Shown: positions 16,269 through 23,655 of the stretch, in pieces
Position numbering within the stretch: position 1 is the first letter of the stretch
Layout of the letters: the number at the start of each line of letters is the position of its first letter
NCBI RefSeq assembly: GCF_009725235.1
Contig: NZ_WJFC01000109.1
Coordinates: forward strand, 1-42,887
Source: Scytonema sp. UIC 10036
GTDB taxonomy: Bacteria; Cyanobacteriota; Cyanobacteriia; Cyanobacteriales; Nostocaceae
Direction: 5' to 3'
DNA: 42,887 nucleotides
Translations under genes and position numbers: made by a program
The notes under the pieces: generated by a model
The model's database searches: none
What the model saw: only the letters and a program-made list of their open reading frames with translations
What the model was told of the DNA's origin: nothing

Positions 16269-18776
16269 TTACAAGAATTCCTGGAAACCTCTTTTTTTCT
16301 TATTTTTTTGTTTTCTAGACGCAGGCGGTAAGTTTCCAAAGATAAAGTCTAAATCTAGTTCATCATCATCATCATCCTCCTCCTCATCTGAGAAATCAGG
16401 CATTTTGTTTAATATCTTTTGCTTAAGTTCTGGAAGCATCCTTTCAAACTCAGCTTTGGGAATTTTGTTACCAAATAATTTTTGAAGCATCCCTTCTAAT
16501 AAATCGTCCAGATTTGACACATTCTGATTCTCCAATTCCTCTGGAGTCGGCATGATGCTAACCGCTTCTCGAGCAAAGAGAAACGCCTGTTCTTCCCGAA
16601 ATGCTTGTAATGCTTTGGCATCTTGCAGGCGACGGGCTAATTCAAATCCCTCTTGCTTCAATTCTTCGTATTTTGGGTGCTCGACATGGTAGGTAGTAGC
16701 TCTAGCTAGTAGTAGCAATGGGTTTTGCGGTTCTCGACGTAGTGCTTCCTCTAAGGCAGGAACGAGTGTGGTTATGCAGCCAAAACGACGGGCATGAAGT
16801 TGAATGTTTGCTAAAGCATTACCTGGTTGGGGCATGGTGTCAAGGTAAACGCGCAAGGGAAACTCTAGTTTTTGAGGACTATTTTCTTTGACAGCTAAGA
16901 CAACTAAATGGGCAATTCTAGCTTCTGGGTGTTCTGTTGATAGGTTGAACAATTTTTGTACATACTGATTTATTAAAGCGGCGATGCCTTTTTCCTTTTT
17001 GGCGAAGAGGTTGATAGAAAGAGCGATCGCCTGCAACACAGGAATTTGCTCGCTTCCAGATAATTTTTGCAGCAGACTATCCCATGCTTCGACTGCTGCT
17101 TTTTGGTTCAACGAAACTCGACCGCCGGAATTGACTTGACTTTGTACTGCATTCGCGAATATCTGACAAGCACGTATAGCTGGATCTTTTTTATCTTTTG
17201 CCTGCACCGAACGACTAAATAAGGGATAATTTAACGTAGATAAAGCATCTACCCAAGGTAATCTTTCCACCTCAGTCTCAACACTTAGGTCACCAAAGTG
17301 TTTACCAAAACGGCGACGGGTTTCATTACGTGCTTGTTTATCTCCCAGTTCATCCAAACAAGTCAGTAAGGTATCGTAAGCTTCTTTATAACGACACCCG
17401 CCTTCAAGAGCTTGGGTAATCAGTGAGATCGCTTCAGTATAATTTCCCTCCATTGCCGCGACTAATCCCTTGCGCCCCAATAATTCTGGCGATGTGGGAC
17501 AGATGCGTTCTGCTTGTTGCAAAGCTCCTAAAGCGGCGCGTTCGCGATGTATTGCCATGTAAGCATCTGCCATCCAGCAGTGCAGATGAGCTAAGGTTGG
17601 TTTTAAGCGTGTATCTGGCCATTCTTGCGGTTTTTGTTTCCCTTCGAGCTCCAGCCACCGCAACAATTGAGTTAAAACACTTTGGCGTTTTTTGTCAGAA
17701 TCATTAGCATTCAAAACTTGTAACAGGTTGACTGCCAACTGGGGGTTGAAGGGTTTTTCTGATAACAAAGGCTGCCAAAATAGCTCTGCACACTCTGTTT
17801 GTCCTTGGTTCAGTGCCTGTTGACCTGCCAGGGTTAACAGAGGTATCCGCAGGCTTTCTAATTCCGGGAAGCGAGTTGAACGCCGTTCTCTTCGTACCAA
17901 GACATGGGCAGCATCGTGATGATTTCCTGCATTAACGAGTTGTACAATCGTCAAGGTTGATACTGCGTCTTGGATAAATGGATCTTCTTGCTCTAGATTC
18001 TGGGGTTTTAGGGGGAGTTCTCCTGTCTTTGCCTGCTGGGCAATTGCCAATCGCTCTAAAATTGGATTTTCTAAATACTTTGGTCTGCCGACGATCTTTT
18101 TAGATGACTGCAACCCCAACAGATTAGCAGCTGCATTCCAATTACCGCTCATTTGCTGGCTGTAAATAATCCAAGCATTTGGTAAATCTCCTGGTGTGAT
18201 GGGGCGCTTAATTTTTTGAAAGGATGTCAAAGCGTCTTCTGGTTGTCCTTGCTTGAGAGCCAGCACACCGCGTATCCAATGGAGTTGGGCTGCACTAAAC
18301 CTTTTGGATTGTTGCTTGATTAACTGTTCAACTGTGGCAGTATCTCCTTTAAGTAATAGGAGCTTGAGATAACAGATGCTGTAGTCTTTGATGAGGTTGC
18401 CTGCTTCAAAAGCACCTCGGAGTAAATTTAGAGCCACGTCCAATCGATTCAATTCCAACAGACATTTAGCTTGCCAGTAGTAAATATCTCCTACCAGACC
18501 TAATTCTAGAGCGCGTCCAAAGGATTTTTCTGCTTGTTTAAAATCGTGCTTTTGAAATTCCTCCTGACCCCGCAAAAACCAAATCTCTGATTCTTTGGGA
18601 GTAAATTCAATTTCAGGGTGCGATCGCTGAATTTTTTTGATTTCTTCCAATGCCTGCCGATATTTTTTCTGCTTCAGCAATTCTTGCAGTTGCATCTCAA
18701 AGGATTTTTCAGTAAGCTCTGTCCCTGTGCTAGAGACGTGTCTTTCGGAGCGGTGTTTGGACTGATGTTTAGCCAC
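16269..18776 (-). CDS. Large TPR protein of the Hsp70 operon
   Basis: 835 residues. The start is a GTG at 18776 behind AGGAAG; no closer ATG is convincing. After a basic, Ser-rich N-terminus it is helical TPR repeats nearly throughout (for example FKQAEKSFGRALELG, EDALTSFQKIKRP and AALGALQQAERICPTSPELL). Near the C-terminus is an acidic run, EEEDDDDDELDLDFIFGN, followed by a basic KQKNKKKRG tail. It is a likely client- or partner-binding scaffold, with the acidic segment as a possible Hsp70-facing tail. It is the first gene of the operon, 54 bp before the J-like gene. Confidence 0.8.
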   Translation of the reverse strand: MAKHQSKHRSERHVSSTGTELTEKSFEMQLQELLKQKKYRQALEEIKKIQRSHPEIEFTPKESEIWFLRGQEEFQKHDFKQAEKSFGRALELGLVGDIYYWQAKCLLELNRLDVALNLLRGAFEAGNLIKDYSICYLKLLLLKGDTATVEQLIKQQSKRFSAAQLHWIRGVLALKQGQPEDALTSFQKIKRPITPGDLPNAWIIYSQQMSGNWNAAANLLGLQSSKKIVGRPKYLENPILERLAIAQQAKTGELPLKPQNLEQEDPFIQDAVSTLTIVQLVNAGNHHDAAHVLVRRERRSTRFPELESLRIPLLTLAGQQALNQGQTECAELFWQPLLSEKPFNPQLAVNLLQVLNANDSDKKRQSVLTQLLRWLELEGKQKPQEWPDTRLKPTLAHLHCWMADAYMAIHRERAALGALQQAERICPTSPELLGRKGLVAAMEGNYTEAISLITQALEGGCRYKEAYDTLLTCLDELGDKQARNETRRRFGKHFGDLSVETEVERLPWVDALSTLNYPLFSRSVQAKDKKDPAIRACQIFANAVQSQVNSGGRVSLNQKAAVEAWDSLLQKLSGSEQIPVLQAIALSINLFAKKEKGIAALINQYVQKLFNLSTEHPEARIAHLVVLAVKENSPQKLEFPLRVYLDTMPQPGNALANIQLHARRFGCITTLVPALEEALRREPQNPLLLLARATTYHVEHPKYEELKQEGFELARRLQDAKALQAFREEQAFLFAREAVSIMPTPEELENQNVSNLDDLLEGMLQKLFGNKIPKAEFERMLPELKQKILNKMPDFSDEEEDDDDDELDLDFIFGNLPPASRKQKNKKKRGFQEFL

Positions 18777-19576
18777 TGGACTGTCTTCCTGATTGTTTTC
18801 AGATTTTCCCCCTTAGAGGAAAGGGTAGCTTTAACGACTCTGTTAATTTCAATATTAGTATGGCAATCGCATGAATTTTACAACCCTCTGTAAAGTTTCC
18901 CTGCCCATGAACTACGTAAAACTTGACCAACCAAACTAAAAAAAAGCAAGAATTTTCCAAAACCATTCAAGGATTAGTTACGTATTATATTAAAACACCA
19001 TTCGTCATCCAAAAGAGAGTGAGCGATTTTTGGTAGCTTGGTATTACAAACTACATAAATTGTTACTTTTAGAGCAAATGCCGCAGGCCATGCCAGCAAG
19101 GCTTATATGCCAGTCGCCAGAGCGCGGGAAACCAACCTGCACCGCTGGACTAGTTACAGTCACTAGTTAGAAGATCTTCTAAGATAACAAATTTAGATCG
19201 AAAATTTCCAAATAAAAAAATATTCCAAAATTTTGTGTGTGCTGGAGAAAAGCCTGTTACTAATAAAGGACACACAAGGATATGTAACGCACAAGATGGG
19301 ATAATTTATTTTTTGACTTCTTTAACCAATCAATCCTACCCATTGATTGATTTCAGATGTGCTTTACAATGTCAAACTTAAATTACTTAGCCAGATGTTA
19401 GAGGCGATTGCTCACAAACCGGGCATAAAAATAATTCTTTTCCCATACTCAATGACGCCCGGAGCTATCTCAGTCGCGGAGACGCTTCGCGAACAACTGG
19501 TGGTAACCAGAGGACAGCGCTGCTATTCGTGCAACGCACTGGCTCCCCAATGCCCTATTTTCAAGAGGGAATTTTT
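18777..19576. other. 800-bp spacer between operon and RTX gene
   Basis: No gene is supported; a short open frame at 19347-19616 is repeat-derived. Two features look like dispersed repeats. One is 19080-19160, a GCC-rich stretch then GGACTAGTTACAGTCACTAGTT. The other is 19470-19560, GCGGAGACGCTTCGCG with flanks. A perfect 12-bp palindrome AGAAGATCTTCT lies at 19169-19180. Promoters for both divergent genes must lie here but are not clear by eye. Confidence 0.5.
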
Positions 19577-20515
19577 ATGGTTATTCTTCAAGGCACTACA
19601 CGAAGCGATTATTTAGAGGGAACGCAAGACGATGATTTCCTGATTGGTGATTTAGGAGATGATATTCTCATTGGTCTATCTGGTGATGATTTTTTGGAGG
19701 GAGGAGAAGGTCGCGATCGCATAGAGGGGGGTGATGGAAATGATATGCTCTATGCTGGGCTAAGTCATTTATCTTATACACCGGGATATGGAGCAGATCC
19801 ACAAGGTGAGAATACGTTGTACGCAGGTAAAGGCGACGATTTACTCTTTGGCTCTTTTGGAAGAGATTTTTTATATGGTGAGTCTGGAAATGACATAATA
19901 AAGGCTCTTTGGGGTGATGATTATCTGGATGGGGGTCATGGGAATGACAAATTAGATGGCGGTTTTGGTAATGATAACCTCATCGGTGGTGACGGAAACG
20001 ATGTGTTATATGATGGCAGTTACAAAACAGGCTATGGGGATGATGTTCTTGATGGTGGAAATGGAGATGATGTTCTTGATGGCGGGCAAGGAAACGATCG
20101 CCTTTTTGGTGGAAACGGTGACGATCGATTGACTGCGGCTGGCTTTATCCCCTCTGAGACTGGTGGTATCTTTGGTCTTAATGAAAGAGATATCCTCGTT
20201 GGAGGGCAAGGGAGAGATACGTTTCAGTTAGGGGGACGAAATGCTGCTGGGACTTTTTCTGTTTACTATGACGATCTCTATGAAACAAGCGCTGGTCATG
20301 ATGATGACTATGCCGTAATTGCTGACTTTAAACCCAATGAGGATATTATCCAGCTAGTAGGAAAAAGTACTGACTATATTTTGGGATCGTCTCCGTTTGG
20401 TTCCTCAGAAGGGGTGGCAATTCATGTTGTGAGTGGTAATTTGCAGGAATTGATTGCGATCGTGCAAGGTGTATCAAGTTTAAATCTTGAGGACGATTAC
20501 TTCCAATTTCTGTAA
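19577..20515 (+). CDS. RTX-type calcium-binding repeat protein
   Basis: 312 residues from the ATG at 19577, preceded by GAGGG; an upstream ATG in frame is in repeat DNA. Nearly the whole protein is nonapeptide calcium-binding repeats of the GGxGxDxLx type, for example GGEGRDRIEG, GGHGNDKLDG, GGDGNDVLYD and GGNGDDRLTA. These fold as a calcium-filled parallel beta roll. The C-terminal part, DDYAVIADFKPNEDIIQLVG and beyond, is the usual capping and secretion region. There is no enzyme domain and no N-terminal signal, so export by a type I system is likely; no such exporter gene lies next to it. Confidence 0.88.
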   Translation: MVILQGTTRSDYLEGTQDDDFLIGDLGDDILIGLSGDDFLEGGEGRDRIEGGDGNDMLYAGLSHLSYTPGYGADPQGENTLYAGKGDDLLFGSFGRDFLYGESGNDIIKALWGDDYLDGGHGNDKLDGGFGNDNLIGGDGNDVLYDGSYKTGYGDDVLDGGNGDDVLDGGQGNDRLFGGNGDDRLTAAGFIPSETGGIFGLNERDILVGGQGRDTFQLGGRNAAGTFSVYYDDLYETSAGHDDDYAVIADFKPNEDIIQLVGKSTDYILGSSPFGSSEGVAIHVVSGNLQELIAIVQGVSSLNLEDDYFQFL

Positions 20516-20539
20516 AGAAAGCAAACTCAGATAATTTTC

Positions 20540-20564
20540 CCCTCACTAAAATTTTTAGTGAGGG
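20540..20564 (+). terminator. Terminator-like hairpin after RTX gene
   Basis: CCCTCACTAAAA pairs with TTTTAGTGAGGG 25 bp after the stop. No long T-run follows. It is the best candidate for ending the RTX transcript. Confidence 0.65.
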
Positions 20565-20600
20565 CAATACTTGTCGGTTAAGCTTAAACAATGAAATTAC

Positions 20601-20676
20601 GTAGGTTGGGTTGAGGAACGAAACCCAACATTTACAAACATTTGTTGGGTTTCACACAAGGGTTTACCCAACCTAC
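20601..20676. repeat. Dispersed GTAGGTTGGGT inverted repeat
   Basis: GTAGGTTGGGT (20601-20611) and ACCCAACCTAC (20666-20676) form an exact outer stem. Inner arms AACCCAACA and TGTTGGGTT pair too. This resembles a widespread cyanobacterial repeat. The rest of 20516-20876 holds nothing else recognisable. Confidence 0.8.
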
Positions 20677-20876
20677 AAAAACTCGAGATCCCTTGCAGTA
20701 TTGTTAGTGAGGGGATTTTGATGATTTTTGATGGCTCATGTGCTTACCAGTTCTCCGGACATATATTTGAGTTTTCAGATCTGGAATGCCAATCTTACTT
20801 TTTATGAGTAACTGGTGAAAATAGATGCTAACCAGTAGCAAGCCCTAGGAATGATGTTGTGAATCACGCAATTTTA

Positions 20877-21590
20877 CTACTTGACTTTTTTCTTGGCAAG
20901 CAAGCCACTTAAACCAAAGAAGGCAAGCGCAGCGATTGCACCTGGTTCGGGAACTTGAGTTGTCTTAGAACCATGAGGTATGCCACTATCAGGCTGGCTA
21001 GATTCTAGGTTAACACTGGGTGGATTTGAAGCCACAGGAGCACTGACTTCAGGATCTGGAGTTGGAGATTCAGGAGCACTGACTTCAGGATCTGGAGTTG
21101 GAGATTCAGGAGCAGTCGGTTCCGGGGCTGGATTTGAAGCTACAGGAATGGTGCTGCTACCAGTAGGATATTTCTTGTAGTCGTATACTGGAGTGTTATT
21201 TTGATCCGCTTGAGTAGTCGGCAGTAGAATACCCTCTAGACTCTTATCGATAAAAACTGGCTTTCCATCGCTTGTATCACCAACTTTATTGTTTCCTGCT
21301 TTGACTGAGTAAGCTATTAGTTTAGAATCTGAATTCTCGCTCAAAATTTTAGTTGGGTCGTAACTCATAATCCCGTCAGGAAAACCATCAATTTTAACTC
21401 TGCTAATTGTTCCAGAAGGAGATTGTAAGAACAGAACGATATGTGATATTGAATGTGTGTTTGGAGTATTAATAGTCACAGACTGTACCGCAGCAAGAGA
21501 GTTACTAATCGATGAAATAATTGTTGCTAAACCAATAACAGATCCTGCTGTTGAAGCAAGCAAAAATTTACTTACTGTGCGCTTAATCAT
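20877..21590 (-). CDS. PEP-CTERM sorted exported protein
   Basis: 237 residues. An N-terminal signal peptide (KFLLASTAGSVIGLATIIS, with cleavage after SLAA likely) and a C-terminal sorting tail, VPEPGAIAALAFFGLSG with a KKK end, mark it as a PEP-CTERM/exosortase substrate anchored or exported at the cell surface. The middle has a Pro/Ser/Glu-rich low-complexity region in which ESPTPDPEVSAP occurs twice in tandem (about residues 160-185). The rest of the globular part matches no family I know. ATG at 21590 with GAAGTG upstream. Confidence 0.87.
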   Translation of the reverse strand: MIKRTVSKFLLASTAGSVIGLATIISSISNSLAAVQSVTINTPNTHSISHIVLFLQSPSGTISRVKIDGFPDGIMSYDPTKILSENSDSKLIAYSVKAGNNKVGDTSDGKPVFIDKSLEGILLPTTQADQNNTPVYDYKKYPTGSSTIPVASNPAPEPTAPESPTPDPEVSAPESPTPDPEVSAPVASNPPSVNLESSQPDSGIPHGSKTTQVPEPGAIAALAFFGLSGLLAKKKVK

Positions 21591-22470
21591 TTTTCACTTC
21601 CCATTTATTTAAAAAAAGTTTTTAGTTGATATCTCTCAACTGCCTAAAGACTAACATTGCCTAAATTGTTTTCAAATCGGCACAATAACTGAATTTTTGT
21701 TATGTCATCAATGCCATAAAAATCTTTGATAATCAAGAAAGAAACTGTAAAAAATCTAAGTATTGAGGAGCGCTTATGAAGGAAATATGAAAGTAGCAAG
21801 GTTTAACTTGCCTGAAATATTTTCTTTATATGAAGGTTTTTTGCAATAAAAATTTATATGATAATGTATCTTATATTACTAAAAACTTGAAAAAAGTATG
21901 TATGTAGAGAAGTAAGTTTTTTAGAAATGAATCTTTAATCCGAGCGCTTGTGATTATTATTATATTTATTTTTTGTCACTACTAATGTTTTTTATTTTTT
22001 TTTGTGCTTTTTTTTACAGGATAATTTTTCTATCAAAGATTTGAATAAAATTATTCTAAGTAATTTCTTGGCTTCTAGAGCATTCGTACATTCATTAGTT
22101 TGTTAGAAGGGTTTAAACCTAATTCATATTCACTGACCCCAACCAGTAATGCAACTTTTGCCATCCTCAACTCCTATGCTTTCACATACCTGCGCTGCTT
22201 AAATGGTTGCTATAAACAATTGCCAAGCTGGCGATTGTTACTTAGAGCTTGTCACCCTTTACCTGTTTGTATTATGAGAAATACTTAGCCACAACCTTTA
22301 TCTACCAGAGAATATTTTCATTTTCCGGATAGAGTAACTCTATTGTTAATCTACATAACACAAGATAATATAGCGTTTTTTAAAAGATGAAAATAGGTAT
22401 CATCTCATGGTGCTGAATTATACTAATAATGAATTTTGTCTACGAGTTAATAAAATGTTTCCTTTTTTAT
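21591..22470. other. AT-rich spacer, nothing recognised
   Basis: About 880 bp of AT-rich DNA between the PEP-CTERM gene and the fic region. No gene, RNA or repeat is supported. It marks the edge of the accessory cluster. Confidence 0.5.
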
Positions 22471-22520
22471 ATAGGTACTATGATGCCTGCCAGTACCTAT
22501 TTAATAGGTACAGTACCTAT
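22471..22520. repeat. Palindromic repeat block at 3' end of fic
   Basis: ATAGGTACT (22471-22479), 12 bp, AGTACCTAT (22492-22500), then TTAATAGGTAC and another AGTACCTAT (22512-22520). The last copy overlaps the fic stop codon (22517-22519). The same layout, including the 12-bp gap, recurs upstream of fic. Confidence 0.85.
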
Positions 22521-23563
22521 TTCTTTCGCCAACGGGCATCTGGACCTCGTCCCAAACATTCCAGCCTCCCAGCATCTCGTTCTTGGCGGAGAATACGGCG
22601 AATCAAATCGATCCCCACTGTAGGACATCTTTCTTGTACATCTTTGATAGAAAAATCTCCGGGTATATTGCTGACAGCATCTAGAACCATTGCGGTTTTG
22701 GCACCTTTTGCAGAAGTTACCAATCCAACCCGTTTCTCGAACTCTCGATATGCTGACAATACCACGACTCCCAGAAAATATTCCCACCAAGGAGATAAGC
22801 TGTGCTTTCCTGTATGCCAATTTTGTGAAGATTGGTAAAGCGTGTCATAGTAGCTTTCCTTTGTACGTTCTACAATTCGTTCCAAACTGATAAACCGACC
22901 AACTTCGTAACCTGCTTTGTACAGAAGCAGTAGCGTCAGCAGGCGAGCCATCCTTCCATTACCATCACTAAAAGGATGAATGCACAAAAAATCTAAGATG
23001 TAAGTAGGAATTAACAGTAATGGCTCAATCTCTCCAGATTGCCAGAGAGTATTAAACCTTTCATGTAAGCTTGCCATCGCTAACGGCGTTGCAGCAGCTT
23101 TAACTGGCTCAAATCTAACAATTTTTGTACCATCTGGATAAGTTGCGCTAATAACGTTATCTACTGACTTCCACCGTCCACCTTCACCAACAGTAAACTG
23201 GTAAAGGTCGCGATGCAGCTGTAAGACTACCCCAGGAGTAAAGGGAATGTAAGCATAGCTACCATGGATAGTATTTAGCACATCTCGATAGCCAGCAATT
23301 TCTTGTTCGGAGCGATCGCGAGGCGTTGTTTTTTCAGAGACTAGTTCTTTAATTCGTTGTAGAGGTACTGTAATGCCTTCGATCCGGTTAGAAGACTCGG
23401 TACTCTGAATAATTGAAGCTTGGCGTAAGGTTTCAAGAACTTGAGGCGATTGTTCTTTAAATAACTCCTGCTTCCCTTTGTACTCTCCAAGAAGACGGAT
23501 GGTACGCAGTAAATTTTGAGAAATTGGTTGGCGCTCAATAAAACCTGGTTCAAACGATTGCAT
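22517..23563 (-). CDS. Fic family protein (AMPylase-like) with C-terminal winged helix
   Basis: 348 residues. The Fic signature HPFSDGNGRMAR is complete, with catalytic His196, so it should transfer AMP or a similar group onto a target protein. The motif SSNRIEG (Ser58 to Gly63) fits the inhibitory [S/T]xxxE[G/N] helix, placed N-terminally as in class II Fic proteins, so activity is probably self-inhibited. The last 70 residues (VLDAVSNIPGDFSIKDVQERC onward) look like a winged helix that could bind the palindromes on either side of the gene. It is the third gene of a minus-strand cluster, 92 bp after the two-NTPase gene. ATG at 23563. Confidence 0.9.
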   Translation of the reverse strand: MQSFEPGFIERQPISQNLLRTIRLLGEYKGKQELFKEQSPQVLETLRQASIIQSTESSNRIEGITVPLQRIKELVSEKTTPRDRSEQEIAGYRDVLNTIHGSYAYIPFTPGVVLQLHRDLYQFTVGEGGRWKSVDNVISATYPDGTKIVRFEPVKAAATPLAMASLHERFNTLWQSGEIEPLLLIPTYILDFLCIHPFSDGNGRMARLLTLLLLYKAGYEVGRFISLERIVERTKESYYDTLYQSSQNWHTGKHSLSPWWEYFLGVVVLSAYREFEKRVGLVTSAKGAKTAMVLDAVSNIPGDFSIKDVQERCPTVGIDLIRRILRQERDAGRLECLGRGPDARWRKK

Positions 23564-23585
23564 GAAGTGACCTTATCTCGGTTAA

Positions 23586-23625
23586 ATAGGTACTACACAG
23601 TTGCTCAGTACCTATTTAATAGGTA
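23586..23625. promoter_or_regulatory. Palindromic repeat upstream of fic, probable operator
   Basis: ATAGGTACT (23586-23594), 12 bp, AGTACCTAT (23607-23615), then TTAATAGGTA to 23625. This repeats the layout at 22471-22520. It starts 22 bp upstream of the fic ATG, where an operator over the promoter would lie. Binding by Fic's own winged helix is inferred. Confidence 0.7.
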
Positions 23626-23655
23626 TTTTACATATTTCTTGAGCAATTTTAGCAG

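Noticed and set aside
19080..19180. Structured GC-rich stretch as a tRNA
   Set aside because: No acceptor stem, no T-loop GTTCGAAT-like sequence; it looks like a dispersed repeat.
19347..19616. 89-codon open frame upstream of the RTX gene
   Set aside because: Overlaps the RTX start in another frame and runs through dispersed repeats; no family resemblance.
20980..21180. Plus-strand repeat-containing frame opposite the PEP-CTERM gene
   Set aside because: It mirrors the tandem Pro/Ser/Glu repeat of the real gene on the other strand.
22471..22520. Alternating GGTAC palindromes as a mini CRISPR
   Set aside because: Units are 9-10 bp with irregular short gaps, and no cas genes are nearby. Binding sites are a better reading.
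22407..22838. Plus-strand open frame across the end of fic
   Set aside because: It is the antisense of the Fic coding region and lacks any recognisable product.
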